A stretch of 64,000 nucleotides of DNA. Source: Symsagittifera roscoffensis (Eukaryota; Xenacoelomorpha; Acoela; Convolutidae). Shown here piece by piece: positions 12,216-26,100 of the stretch (position 1 is its first letter; each line of letters starts with the position of its first letter). A model generated the notes under the pieces. The model worked only from the letters and a program-made list of their open reading frames with translations. It was not told the DNA's origin and did no database searches. Made by a program: the position numbers and the translations under genes. Location: positions 61,350,875 to 61,414,874 of the forward strand of contig NC_087066.1 in NCBI RefSeq assembly GCF_963678635.1, given 5' to 3'.

Positions 12216-13021
12216 AATGCACTATAAAAACAATCATCAAGTAATTATTAAATTTAAACTGCATTGCACCACATGAAAACATTTTTTGCTCACACTTTGA
12301 TAAGTTCTTTGATAAATTGAAGACACAATTTTTCGGACAATTTAAGAAAACCAGACCTCACAATTTGACCCGAAACAAACCTGTAACTTATCGATCAGCT
12401 GCTTGATGAAACTTTGCGCCACTGATTATTTGTCAAAAAAATATTTTAGAGAATTTCCAACTTTGCAGATACGTCGATCAAAAAAAACAAATTTTATGAA
12501 AAAAAAACTATATTCATCATTACTTTAAGCACATTTGCTAAAAACAACATTTAGAAAACAATTAGACGAAAGCTGTTCTTTGGCCTAACCAAAGTATAAA
12601 ACTTTCAAAATGAGTTAATGAAGACGCTCAAACATGTGTCGAAACTCTCCACGAGCCACGACTAATAAACATCAAAACTGAAAAAAAATTAATTAGAAAA
12701 ACCACTTTGATCGTCTTTATTATACTCAAAAAACCCGTAAACAATCTTACGACCTTAAAAAATGACAATTTTGTTGTTGATTAATAACCATTTTGAATTT
12801 GTATAAGATTAGGAAGGGTTTCGTGCAAAAACTATCCTTAAAAACAAAAGTTTTTGTCTGATTATTGGAACCGCGCAACTTTTTGAAATCAAAAGCTGTT
12901 CTTGAACACGAAAAATGGCTTTTGAGAATTGTTAAACTCTATCTTCATATTTTAAATTAACAAAAATTTTTATATATATTTTTGAGCATTTTTGGCCATA
13001 CACTTACACAAAACTATTAAA
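12216..13021. other. AT-rich spacer between the two direct repeats
   Basis: No open frame above background and no recognised element. A- and T-runs dominate. Confidence 0.6.
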
Positions 13022-13866
13022 AATTTTTTGAGTAGGGAAAAACAAAATGTAACCTTTTGAGTTCTTGTAAATGTAACCTTTCTCAAATTGAAACCTTTTG
13101 AAAACGAAATTTCGCTGCTCGCAGTTTTAGTGAAAAAGCAATGAATCATGTCGGTAACCGTATTTTTGATTGCAATGACATGTTTTTTTGCTGGGGTGTG
13201 TCAAATTTCCTCGAAACTTCAACAAAAACGACTTAATGATTTCAAAAATTGTCACTCTCATTGAATTACTACACATGTCTTTCGTCAATTCACCCAGTTT
13301 TGAAGCAAACAGAACTTTCTAGATGTAAAGAAAATCAAGATCCACTTGAAGGAAAATGAATAGCCAAACAATTGGAAATCAAGTCAACCAGATTCAGAAA
13401 ACTAACATTCATACAGAATCAACCGAAGTTAAAATAGTCTCAAAAAGATTGACATTATATAAAAATATGGGTCTACAGATACTTATACACGGCTATAATC
13501 ACGTTTCTTTGGCTAAAAAAAAGCATTTTTACGAGAAGAGTATAAATTTTACTAGTGCAGAGAAAACAAGCGTAAATCGCAACTTATATAGCGAGGGAGA
13601 TTCTCTGCCTCAGAAAACCACAAGTCTAGGTGGCTCGTTACCCAATCTGAATCTTTTTCAGACCTTAGCTTGCTAAGTCTCAGTTTTATAGTAGGTGAAA
13701 CCCTCAATATCACGGAAGAATGGTTGAGATTTTTATCCATCGTTAATAAAGACTTCAAAAATTTGAATATCCTTGTTACCGAGAGATTTTTTGATGGAAA
13801 GTTTTGAGCTAAAATAGTCAAGCTTGTGAAGGAACTTTTAAGCAAACAATCATTTCAAAGCGTGTA
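13022..13866. repeat. Dispersed repeat, direct copy 2
   Basis: This is the second copy of the 11538-12215 repeat, about 1490 bases away in the same orientation. It is longer because of an insertion at about 13575-13730. The end (AAACAATCATTTCAAAGCGT) is shared. Confidence 0.8.
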
Positions 13867-13867
13867 A

Positions 13868-14040
13868 TTTTAGGCGCACAATTTTTTGTCTGTATGTTCC
13901 TGATTTCCAGAGACAAGTTGTCAAAACATGTTGAAATTTTGTCGGAACGAATAATAAGAACAAAGGACCATCTTTGTTGGGGGTTCCTTTCAGATTGCAC
14001 AAAATAAACAGTTTGGTCTCGTAGCTTTTTTGAAACTATT
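13868..14040. repeat. Dispersed repeat related to 54340-54560
   Basis: The stretch starting AGGCGCACAATTTTTTGTC and running through a CATGTTGAAATTTTGT phrase to TTTGGTCTCGTAG matches 54340-54560 in order and orientation, with indels. It is an otherwise unknown repeat family. Confidence 0.65.
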
Positions 14041-14367
14041 GAACTGACAAAAATTTAGGCTCATTAAAAACTAATAAGAACTTGATCAATTTTTTTTTTC
14101 GATTGGAAAAACAAAACAAACATCAAAAATATTTGAAGTTTTTTTCTGAGCATGGGAAATTTTTAATTACTGCAAAACAGAACCCATTTGATTTACCGGG
14201 AGCACTGTCTGCACAATTTTTAACGATTCAAACTGTCAATTTTGAAAAAAAAAAATTTTGAGATCAATTCGAAAAAGTTTTGGATTCTCGTTCTAGAATC
14301 AATTTTTTTTGATCTTACACCTAATTTCTGTTATTTTTTTTGTTTTTTTTTTACAGAAATTTTGGGA

Positions 14368-14545
14368 TGGTTATCTCGCAAGATTTTGCAAGATTCTTGC
14401 AAGATAGCCTCCCTCTTTCAAGATTCTTGCAAGATAACCTCCATCTTGCAAGATCTTGCAAGATAACCTCCATCTTGCAAGATCTTGCAAGATAACCCTC
14501 TTTTGCAAGAATCTTGCAAGATCTTGCAAGATAACCTCCCTTGAT
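14368..14545. repeat. Minisatellite built on the palindrome ATCTTGCAAGAT
   Basis: About five units of about 30 bases, each combining one or two copies of TCTTGCAAGA with ATAACCTCC, are arranged head to tail. Every unit can fold on itself because the core is a perfect 12-base palindrome. Related, looser arrays lie at 33215-33375 and 36410-36490. Confidence 0.85.
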
Positions 14546-15044
14546 CGACTAGGGAAGGTCGGAAATGATGTCACATCTATGGGCTAGTTCACAATTTAAC
14601 TGGTTAAATTTATAATTCTTGTAGAAATTTTTAACAATATTTTGCAATACAATAGAAATTGAAACTTAACCTACAAAAATTATAAACCATCATTGTAGCT
14701 TGTTATTTTGCCAAAATCTTACAAAACAACAAATTCTCATTAGAAAAGAAAACGATAATCGAAGCTCGAGTAAAGTGTTTTTTCGGATATACTTTTTTAA
14801 AATTTGAAAAATCTATAATTCTTTCTTTTTGGAAAACTTTGATCAAATTTTTGTATACTCACTTTTTTATCATTTCGACCTTAACTGACCAAGTAGTTGT
14901 AGCGTGTCTTTTGATTGACTGGAAAAGCCAAAAATATTTCATTTTTGGTTCATAATTTTAGAACCGAATTATGTAAAGTTTTTGTTTCTGCCGAAATTCT
15001 AGAGCAAGTTTTGTGTTCTTTTTCATTTTTTGTTTACAATCAAC

Positions 15045-15405
15045 CAGGGGCGGATCTAGGATTTTATCGAGGAGGGGGTGGATTTTCAGAAAAACTTCAA
15101 AAATTTTGACGACCTTTTTTAATTATTTTTTAGGCCAACAAAAATGATTTTCCGTGCTCTCGTAAAGCACTAAAAGACAAATTTTTGAAATAACAGGTCA
15201 AAAAACTATTTTTAAGCACTTTTTGGAAAATTTTGACAAAAAAATAGCACTTTTTGGCGCGCGCTCGCCCTCAAAATTAGTATATATTGGAGCCGAAGGG
15301 GCTTTAGAAAATTTTAGGGTCGGTCGGCCCAAAATGGAATTTTTAAAAAGTACCAAAGGGGGGACCCTTTGGGTCGGCGAGGGGTCGAATCCCATCCCGC
15401 ACTTG
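15045..15405 (+). mobile_element. hAT-type MITE, copy 1 (361 bp)
   Basis: It begins CAGGGGCGGATCTAGG and is flanked by a perfect 8-bp direct repeat CAATCAAC (15037-15044 and 15406-15413), the hAT target-site size. The right terminus is shortened and mutated. The internal sequence (GCGCGCGCTC, GGGTCGGTCGG, GGGGGGACCCTTTGGGTCGG) is shared with the other copies. It has no coding capacity. Confidence 0.9.
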
Positions 15406-15413
15406 CAATCAAC

Positions 15414-17130
15414 CCATGGGGAAAAAAGCGTTTTAAAATTGAAGTTTTGTGCTTTTCATCCGGATAATGTAATTCAGCACTGTAGATCAGATGTTTTCAG
15501 CCTTGTTTTTTCAATCGAGCAATAACTGCATTTATTTAGTGTTGAAGATTCACAAAAAAAAACACTTTTTTTAGCTAAATTGAATATACTTCACAATTTA
15601 CACATTCCTAAATTTAAAGACTACTAAAAGAACCAAGTTTAAGCTTCGTTCCTTATTTTCTGGTTTTCGGTTTATGATCAAAAGGTTAAAAATTGATTAC
15701 CTGTTTGAAATTCTCAGCTGAACGGGAAGCTAGTTGCATTTGGTGTTTTTTGAATTTTCATTACTGTTTTATTGAGATATGCACCAACTCAATTTCGTTT
15801 GCTCATGATATTCCTATCCTGTACAACCTTCATTTGTTACACCCTTTTTTCTTGAGTCAGATCGATTGGAGACAATCAAAAAGAGACTGATCCAAAAGTA
15901 GCCCACAAGAGCTAGCATGGAATCTTCCGGCGACAATGCTGAGATCAAAAGAAAAGTTTGAACTTCAATTTTATTCTCCAATTTTTGTGTTTTTTTTGTT
16001 ATTTTTTTTCGTAGTCAACAGAAATGAATCATATTAACATACTAATTATTTACTCTGTGTGAAGCGTATGACTTGAAATTTTGATTTTAAAAAAATTATC
16101 GTGAAAGTTCAGATTGGGAGCGATTATCCATCCAAGTGCTATCTGAAAATCAGAACATTTTTTTCAGAAAATCAGAGCGTTTTTCCGACACTAAGAGAAT
16201 TTTTGAGATACAGTGTGAAACCAGAGTCGCATTGAAAAACTTGAAAGACCAGAAATCGCGAGCAAAAAAAATCATAAAAAAGCGTTAACCCCGACCTATA
16301 AGAGTGGTCGGGACAATTTCCGGCCTGATACATTTTCCTATTTTCACTAACTTTCGTAGAAGATTGGAGCCTGCAGGCTTTTTCCCAATTCGAGCATTTT
16401 GAAGTAGTTATTTCTGGTGTTACAATGTTATGAGTACCTATTTCTGAAGAATTTTTCATCATACTAAATATAGTTTCATTTCAGAGCGAGCCTCTGATTA
16501 CCGGTTAGTTTTCTTGTCGCCAACCAAATAGTTTAAAAAGATATTCCAGAAATCCAGTCAGCCGTTTAAAAGAAACCAAACACAAATGAGCCGTGAAAAC
16601 AAAACAAGCAACCGGAAGTCATAAATTGACATGCCTAGACTGAGATAAACGCATGTAATTTACTCTACCCAACAAAAGGCAGCACAACTTTTTCAGGGCC
16701 AATCTAACGGCGATATGCGTTATTATGTGTTCATAACCTGTAAGATGTTAACTTATTTCAACCTACTATTTGATCCTTTGGGAGCATTTACTTTCCCCAA
16801 AAAATCCAGCCCTCATTGAGCGCTTTCAAGTGACGGGCACCCTTTTTTTAGGAATCAAACTTCGAGCACACGTATAAGTTTTACAACGGCTTGGTTAAAA
16901 AAGCTCCGCTTGGATTGTTGATTTCTTTTTTTACCTATTTGAATTGCTATCAAATTAGATGTGAAATGATTCTTGTTAAAATAGCCATGTTCTAAACATT
17001 CAACATTACCTTTCTTTTTCTGTATGAAAGCGCTAAGTTAGCTTCAGACGGCATTACAAATATGTTTTGACACCCTGGTATTGATACTTTCCTAATAACT
17101 TATCAATTCAGGGCCGTGTCAAAAAATCTA
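15414..17130. other. Region upstream of the receptor signal exon
   Basis: No gene is supported. Short open frames occur (15693-15890, 16462-16172) but have no recognisable content or splice context. The receptor promoter and 5' UTR should lie in the last part; no core promoter motif stands out. Confidence 0.4.
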
Positions 17131-17194
17131 ATGGCTGGTGGCTTACTAAAACTTTACCTGTTCCTCGTGATATACTGTTTTATTTGTTTCGCTG
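17131..17194 (+). CDS. Receptor exon 1 (signal peptide)
   Basis: An ATG at 17131 opens 21 codons with a strongly hydrophobic core (LYLFLVIYCFICFA), followed directly by a consensus GTAAGT donor at 17195. The exon ends in phase 1, which exactly suits the 2-nt start of the exon at 34199 and creates a Gly codon across the junction. The choice rests on this phase fit and the signal-peptide character. The 17-kb distance to exon 2 leaves room for an alternative first exon. Confidence 0.65.
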
Positions 17195-20100
17195 GTAAGT
17201 AACGTGCTTCCTTACTTGATTATGAACAGTTGGATTATGAACACAGGGATTATAAACCAATCATTATTTATAACAGCTTGAAGACAGTAATTATCTAACA
17301 AAAGATTTAGATTGACTTTTGATTTTTTAGTTAAAAAATGGATTTCCTAGATTATTAGAAGTGTGTTTCTGTAATCTGATCTTTTAGATCTTTTTTCAGT
17401 TGATACAAAACTGTTTTCCGCCTCAGATGAATTGGATTCAGTTTACATGCAACTTCTAAACACATCCTAATTGCTATTTTAAAGTCCAAAAAAGTAAAAG
17501 TCAGATCTCTAAAAAATACATTAGCATTTCCAGAAGCGAGGGAGTCTTTAAATAATGTCCGGAAAAGGAGGGGGGGGGGGTGCTAACAAAATTAAAAGTC
17601 AGGGTATTAAATTTAAAATTTTTGACTTTTCTTTTTTTTTTTTTTCATTTTTTATTATAAAAATTAAATGCCGTCAAATCTATGTACAAACGAAACAAAG
17701 ATACGTGGAAATAAATCATTATCTAATAACACTTTGGAGACAGTAATTATGCAACAGAGGTTTAATTTGATTTTTTAATTAACAATTAAAAAATATATAG
17801 ATTATTAGAAGTGTGTTTCTGTAATTGTTCTGACTTTCGTAACGAAATCAACGGAACGTTTGTTCTCGGGTGGGTTTTTTTTTCAGAGAAATTTCTGTTT
17901 TTTAACTAGCCATTATTGACGGAATTTTTCAAATCATTCAAAAAGTGTTGTTGTCCTGACCCTAAAATTGAAAAAGTTATTGAGGTTTAAAGTTATTGGG
18001 GTTTAAAGGTTGTCATTTTGGCTAATTTGGGTCAATTAACGCACGATATATTTCGCGCATTTGATGCGTAAGCGGAGATTTAATCCGTCTTAGAAATCGT
18101 TCCAAGTTAGTTGAAGGAAGCCTATTTGCCATAATTGATTTGTTACTAGGAGCAAAATCTATCACTTTGATCTGTGAATGGCATGTGCAGGGATGTTTTT
18201 GACAAAAAATCTCAAATTTTCACAGAAAAAATCATTTGTTTAATCTATTACATTAATTTTTTCTTACTAATACTGCTCCCTAGACCTTAAGATGTAGTCG
18301 GAACACTCAGGTCTTTGCCTTGATACGAGTAGTGTTGTCTCTTCCGTGTGATCATTTTTGTTTTATTCAAACTAATTGTCGCATCAGATGAATTGGCTTA
18401 GGTTTTCAAGGTAAAAGTACAAAAAATGGAAAAACCCTAAATCAAATTTTTAAAGCCTTTTTACCTTGACAGCGGCGTCTTTAACAAAAGTAGAGACTGT
18501 GGGGTTGTTGTTTGTCATTAAAATTTTAAAATATGGGCACAAATTTGAAAAAAAAACTTGTTCTGTTTTTATGAATTTTTTTTGTTTCAGAGTTAAGTGC
18601 ACTCAAATCTATAAAAAAACCCATCAAACAGAGGAGGATCTAAGATTTTCTCGAGGGGCGAATCTTCCAAAAACTTTTAAAACTGTTGCCAACTTTTTTT
18701 AAATATTTTTTTTAGGTCAACAAAATTGATTTTCCGAGCTCTCCAAAGCACTAAAAAACATTTTTGAAAAAACAGATGAAAAAAATTGTTTTTTAGGCAC
18801 TTTTTGGAAAATTTTGACCAAAAAAATTTGGCGCGCGCTCCCCCTCAAAGTTTGTATACATTGGCGCCAAAAGCGCTTTTAGAAAAAATTTTAGGGTCGG
18901 TTGCCAAACATGGATTTCTTAAAAAGTACCAAAGGGGGGACCCTTTGGGTCGGCAGGGTGTCGAATCCCTGAGGGAAAGGGAGCGTCCCCCTAAATCCGC
19001 ACCTGGTATCAAAGTTATGAGGAGATACACCATTATCTACCACACTTTAGAGAGAGTAATTATCCAACAAAACAATTAGCTTGATATTTTATTTTACAAT
19101 AAAAAAGTGGAATTCATAAATTGCTAAAAGTGTGCTTATGGAATCTAGTTTTTGCAATCTTTTTTTAATTGATTCAATTTGCTTGCCACATTAGATGAAT
19201 TGGTTTAAGCTTACATTCAACTTCTAAACACATCTAGATTGCCATTGAAAAGTCCAACAAATGGAGTTAATTGATAACTCATATCAGGGATATATATGAG
19301 GGGACATATCGGAAAATAAAACAAAGAAAACAAAACCGGTCCCTGGAAAACTGAAGGAAAAACTCAACTGCAAAAAGGTAAAAACAACCTTGTTGATGGC
19401 AACTACTGCAATGATCTTATTTACAAAAAATTCTTGGAAATCTTAACGAGGGCTGCACAACTAAACGCAAATGCCGGATTTTTTCTATAGCTTTCGACAG
19501 TCTTAGACCTGAAAGGTTTATAATCAGACCTGTGGTTTTTACTCCTCACATCAACAAACTTCACCTTGATTGTAAAAAGCATTTGCGTTTGTTATTGCAG
19601 TTGATGACAAATTTTTTTCACAGTGAAAATAAGAAGTACCTGAAAAAAACTAGATATCAAGGAAACGTGGTTCAGCGGCGGAAAAGAAGCAACGTTGGAA
19701 GAAGAAGATCTCTAAAGATGGTTTTCAATTTTCTACTAAAAGCAAGACTGATAAAAAGCACTTAGAAACAGGGGCGGATCTAGGATTTTCTCGAGGGGGG
19801 GCGGATTTTCAAAAAATTTTCCAAAATTTCGACGACCTTTTTTTTAGGTCAACCAAATTGATTTTTCGAGCTCTCCCAAAGCACTGTTTTGCCCTTTTTT
19901 GGCTAAATTTTCTTTTTTTTTTGGCGCGCGCTCCCCCTCAAAGTTAGTATATATTGGCGCCGAAGGCGCCTTTAGTAAAATTTTAGGGTCGGTCGGCCAA
20001 AAATGGTTTTCTGTAAAGTTATCAAAGGGGGGACCCTTTGGGTCGGCAGGGGGTCGAATCCCTGAGGGGGAGGGGAGGAGGCGTCCGCCCCCCCCCCCCT

Positions 20101-23100
20101 AAATCCGCCCCTGCTTAGAAATTAAAAAAACTGACTGGAACGGCAAGACTGCGATGTCTTAGTATCAAACCGCATACTAAAGATTTGGGAGATTTGGGCG
20201 TCCGCCCCCCCCTAAATCCGCCCCTGCTTAGAAATTAAAAAAACTGACTGGAACGGCAAGACTGCGATGTCTTAGTATCAAACCGCATACTAAAAATTTG
20301 GGAGTAGTTTTTGATAAAAGGCTCAACTTCAAAGAGCAAATTAAAAAGTTCGAAAAACGGACGGTCAAATCGCTATCAAAGATCTATGGGTTGGTGATTT
20401 TTTTAAAATAAGATTCAGTTTCTCCTGTTATACAAAACCTACATCAACACTATTTATCAATATGCTGTCCTGGTCGATGGCAAAGTTGCTAAGTCAGGAA
20501 AAACTAGAATAACGACAAGATAACGACAAGATAAAATGTATCAAGATTTCTAAATTTGACAGCATTGGACATCACAAGCTTTGCAATCCGTAAACTGTGT
20601 GTATGGAGTTTCTCAAGCTCATGGCGAAACCATGAAAAATATTTTTTTAAATGAAAAATATTTTTGCATATAAACATTCAAATCATCACAAAAAAAATTA
20701 TTGCAACGTTATTTGAAAAAAAAAAAAACAATAGAAAAAATTACTAACCAAGCGCAAATCAAAACGAAAAGTCGAAAGGATGGTTGAAACTATGTTTAAC
20801 AAAAATTGTCGAATAGACAAAATTACACTTAAAAACCTTGTCACTAATGGGTGATTGTAATTTTTTGCAATTGGGCATTTGAAGATGATCGAGGGTAAAA
20901 AACGTCGGTTTTTAAAAAAAAATTTCTTGAATAAGAAAAATAACTGTAACTGAGCTGAACTTTGCTGAACTGATTGTTTCTGTAATTTTAAGTTACTTTG
21001 CTTATATACATACCTTTGAAATTGAAATGAAAACCTTTGAAATTTGAAAAAATAATTTGATATTTTTCCCTGTATTTTCTAATTCTTTTGAACTAAATCA
21101 TGGTGGCTCAGAAATTTTTGGATTTTTGTTTAATGACCAGCCATTGTTGTGTAGAGTGGGTAATTGCTTATTGTCTTTAAAAGTTATGACGACTAGAGTC
21201 AGGTGTTTGGCTTGCTTAGAAAGTAGCTTATTGGATATTTTCGATCTGCGTTCTCGATTCATCAGTTCCCCAATCATCAAGTTGTCAATTGAACCTGTCT
21301 CAACAGCCATTCCACTTACTTTTTTCAGTCTCAGATAGAATTCAAACTAGTTATCTGAAATATTGATGTTCAGTCCCAGAAAAACAAAACAACCTCATTA
21401 TATGGAACAAATTTTGAGGTCGTCTCACTATTTGTTTTTTTTTTCCTATGAAATATTTGAGCTTTCACAGTTTTTTTTCTCCGACCAACTTCGACTTTTT
21501 AACAATATTTTGTTTAAACGGCCACAAATCGATAATAACGGATGCTTATGATGATTTTTTGACAATTATAATTGATTATATTTACCAAAATTAGATGCTT
21601 AAAGGATTTATAATTGATTATAGTTCGGACAAAAAACCCTTAAAATCAGTTATAATCAATTATAATCGTTTATAATCTCTTCTTTTGCCGAAATTTTGTC
21701 AATTCAAAACTATATTCGATTTATGTCTTATGGGTTATTATTTTTGTGTCAATAAGAAAATCTCTAAAAGAGAGATCTCTTGAACACTTTGGTTCATCTG
21801 AACACAAATTTTTGCCACGAAACAAAAATTTCATGGAGATCCTTTTATATGAGTGGAAAGGTTCCCGCGGTAGATGAAAAATGAATCTTCCGAATCAATC
21901 ATGAAACTAAATCAATTTGCCGATGTTTTGGTGTTTAAAAAAGCTTAAAATATGCATGACAAAACAACTATAATGGGGAAAAAATGAAAAAAAAAAACTT
22001 ATAAAATTGAACTAATTGGAAAACTTCAAATATAGTTTTCTCATTTTTCATAGGAAGCAACGTCTACAAAAAGCATAAAATATAAGCAGTATAGATGCAA
22101 CTTCGAAGACAAAATGAACAAACAAAAGGGATTATAAAAAATTATAATCGATTATAATGGATTTTTGTGCAAAACTAATAAACTAAAATTTTGAATAAAT
22201 ATAACGGTTTATAATCAATTATAATCGATTATAATTGTATCGAAAAATAGACGAATATATAATCGATTATAATCGATTATAATGGATTATAGTTAATTAT
22301 AATTTGATTTTAAAAAGAGAGATTGTAATTGATTAATAATTGATTAAAATCGATTGTTTCTCAATTTTTGTAGGACTGGTGCTAAAATCGTAGCATAATC
22401 GATTATTAACGGTTGAAACTGCATGCGGGCGTTTCTTAAAATTATCTAAAAAGTATTGTTCTGAGCTCAAATTAAACAAAACGTTCAATAAAATTGAGGC
22501 CACTCTGGGATAATTAACGTGCAAAATACGTCTTGCTATTGACGCATGAGTGGAAACTTAATCTGTCACAGAAATCGTGCTCAATTAAATTGAAGCTTGC
22601 TACTTCGACGGGACTATCTCCTGAACGAAGGACCGAATGCGCAAAAGTTTCCAACTAATCAACTCTTTAATTTGTCCAAAACTAACTGAACTTATCGCTT
22701 TTTAGTCCAAATTAATAAATACTGAGCTGTGCATGTCGCGCATTTGATCCTTCACGCACGAGGAATTCCTTCTTGTTGTTCCGCCTTTCGAAGAAAACGG
22801 AAAATCTATGTTCAGTGTGTTTTTTTTTGTGTTCAGTCAACTTCGAAATAATAGTTTTCGACAAAACTTTTTTTTAAACCCCATTAAAATATTGACTTCT
22901 TCCTGAGTTCAAATCTAAAAGGATATTTTACCTCCGATTATTTTTTGTGAAGTTCTGAGGGTTTGAAAATAGCCAAATTGACTATTTTCTGGACTAAATT
23001 ATGCGCGCTTTGCAGAATTTAATCATATTGCTGAGAACATAACGCGAAATATTTATGCTTGGCGGATTATCCCGCACAACAAAATCGTTCCAAATTGATT

Positions 23101-26100
23101 TGAGGCTAGCTAATTGGTCATATTAATTTCGTACAATCAACATTTCACACTTTGATATAGTCAAAATTTGATAGGTTTTCAATATTTTCAATTTCCAAAA
23201 AGTATTCGATATGAATTAAGGGACAGTCGGAAAATTCAGGGCTCTGCCCTGATATACGAGCAGTCTTGTTGGTCTCTTAATTCTTTGTATCTGCGAAACA
23301 TATCACTTTGTATTTTACATAGCGTTTGGAGGTTTCTTGTGAAAGTTTGATAGATTTTGTGATTCAAAGTCACGTTTCTTTTTAATTCAAATCACTGACT
23401 TGAACTGGTCAGAGCTCATTAGCTTCTATTTTTTTTGGCAAATTTTATAGAATAAGGTATGAATTAAGTCAACTAAAATTGTATTACCTACTTTTGCACC
23501 TGTCATATTGCACCGGTCATATAGCTTCATTAGCTAATTTAATCACATCTATGAACTTTTTTTTAAAAAGCATCCATTATAATGAGCATATAACCAATTT
23601 CGTGGTCTGATTTTTGCATCTGTAAAAGGCTATAATGGATTTTTTTCCCGCAAAAATCCGTTATAAATAGTTATTCTTTCTTTTGTTGAAGAAACTGACT
23701 TACTATTTGTGCTCCGGTTGGTTATTTTTTTCTCCCGACCAGTTTCGACTTTTTACACAGCCTCTTCACGAGGTTTTTCTATATCACCTGAAATCTTTTA
23801 CTTGTGCTCATTACTCAATAAAATTTGAGGATTTAGATATTGCCGTTTTGGTAATTTTGGGAAAATTAACGCATGAAAACTTTCAAAATAACTTAAAGTA
23901 AGAGTCAAATTAAATTGTTCCAAATTGATTGGAGGCTCAGTAAGTTACTCCTAATAATGCGTAGCCAATCTCGAAATATATTTCAAATGTGTTTAATCTT
24001 TACCTGTATATTTTATCAATTTTTGACAAATTTAAACTTTCTGATGTTGTTTTCATTTTGATTTGGTTGATATATAGTGTGTGTTTTTTTCTTCAATATC
24101 AGATTTGCTTCTATCTCTTTGATTGCTTCTTTTTCTAAAAAATAGAGAAATATTCATGTCCAATTAGTTTAATTTTACCGACCATCATCCTCCCATGAGA
24201 ATGTTGAGTTGTAACAGTTAATTCTTGGCAGTGACGGTTTTATTGTAATGTCAGTTTTGAATTGGTCTAATGATTTGCTTTCTGTTGTCTGACAGGCTCT
24301 CCGCTTCACAGTCTCTTTTAATTTTATCATTTAATAGTGTCAAGGACAAGAAGACAGTTGATTAAGCGAAGGCAATTTCTATTAAGCATACCCTCCTTGT
24401 AGGTTAGCGAATTCTTCTTAAAATTGTCTGATTTTATGAATGGTAGTGATGTTTTCATCGTCTGTCTGCCGTATCCGGCCATATATCTAAACTGAAAATC
24501 AGCAGCTTCAATGACATCAAAAGATACAACACAGCTGGCCAAAAAACATGCTGCGATATCCATGTTTCCTAGATGGAATCTGAACTGAAATTATTAAAGA
24601 AAAACACTAAGTATTAACCGCATAGTTAGAAGAAGTATCCAAAAACTACCATAGCGACACACGTGCAAGAAATAAATTATTACACTCCGTTGAAGTGTAA
24701 TGAACAAAACTTCGAAAACTAGTTTGTTTTTTAAAAGAGCAATAATTGTATGGAATAAGATTAAATATTAAAGTTAACTTGTGTTAAATTCTCAAGAGCC
24801 GACGAGCAAACAAATTTACGAATTATTTGTAATGATTGTTTAAAGAGTATCCATCAGTGGCAATCTTTGGTAAAGTTTGACGGAAAAGGTTCCATGACAT
24901 TCTACCCTATTCCAATCTACCCTATGCTAATCTACCCTATACTATTCTATCCTACATACCAATCTACCCTATACCAATCTACCCTATACCATTCTACCCT
25001 ATAATTAAAGCAATTGAAACTTACCCCATCCTCTTGAAGAATCCGAAACAGTATATTTCCGAACAAATCAAAGAACCATTAACTATGATCAAAGAATAAT
25101 TGACGCACGTGAACAAAATATCAAAGCAACGTAAAACTTGCGCGTTCAAAATGGAAATGAGTTCAAAGCATGAACGAACAGAAATATTAATCCAATGTTG
25201 CTATAGAAATGCGTTGCGGCTATTTCTTAAACAAACAAAAGTCATATCACATCAAGTCGACATAGCGTAGCGGATAATGCCTGTGTTTGAAAATCAAAAG
25301 CTCGAAAGATCAAATCACCAAGAAGTCAAATTTTGAATGAAATTCGAAAATTGCTGAGGGTTTGACTAGTTGATCACAAAAGGAGGGGTAGACCCCCCAG
25401 TACCAGGCCAAGGCGGTACTGGGGGGCGGGGTGAGGGAGAAGGTAAAATTCTTTTGGTATTGGCCTCTATTACCTCCCAAAATTTCAGCCCTCTACGGCC
25501 ACGGGAACCTCAAAAAGTGTATTTTTTTTAGAAATTAAATTGAATTTTTGAAAAATTCACAAAGTTTGTTAAAATAAACTGAGTTAGGAATGACTTAATT
25601 GCGCGAGAGAATACAAATAGGTTAAAATAGCATCTTCGTTAAAATTTTTGCAAATGTTTTTCACTTTCTCGTTCAATTCCCTGTACTTCTTTCGACTGGG
25701 GTTGCTGTTTCCTCCCATTGCTTTCATTATATAAAACTTCTGATTTGCAGCATCCAGTTTTGTTTGTTCCAGAAAGGTGTGAACGGATGGGTGTTTTCCT
25801 TTGAAGAGATTAGCAACGCCAAGATGCCAGCCTTCTACAGCATTTGTTGTCCTTATTAACCCAGCAGCTGCTTCTTCGGAATGATTCCAAAGGTTTACTG
25901 GGAAGAGAGGTTCGCGAGAATTCCTTCCGATGGTTTCGCCTTTAATGTAGGTGCGCTGAAAGTATGAGGCTACCTCATCAAGTTTTTGAGTGATATTGTC
26001 GTCAAGATCAAATTTGTCCGACACGTTTTCGATTTCCTCAATGATCAAGTCAAAAGCAGCATTGACCATTTCAACTGGTACAAAACTTAGAGCTGGAATT

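Larger units (their letters stand above)
19430..20640 (+). pseudogene. LINE (non-LTR retrotransposon) RT fragment, interrupted by a MITE
   Basis: After the MITE and a short duplication, the frame from about 20230 reads IKPHTKNLGVVFDKRLNFKE, then KSLSKIYGL. A shifted frame then reads LLYKTYINTIYQYAVLV. These match the C-terminal RT region of Jockey/CR1/RTE-like LINEs (LGV.FD..L.F..QI..., YK.YI..I..Y...V). Before the MITE the frame 19532-19765 gives basic coding-like sequence in which no motif is recognised. Several stops and frameshifts make it inactive. Confidence 0.65.

Noticed and set aside
15917-15960. Short ATG frame MESSGDNAEIKRKV as a possible first exon
   Set aside because: There is no convincing donor and no fit to a downstream exon, and the signal-peptide exon at 17131 fits the receptor better.
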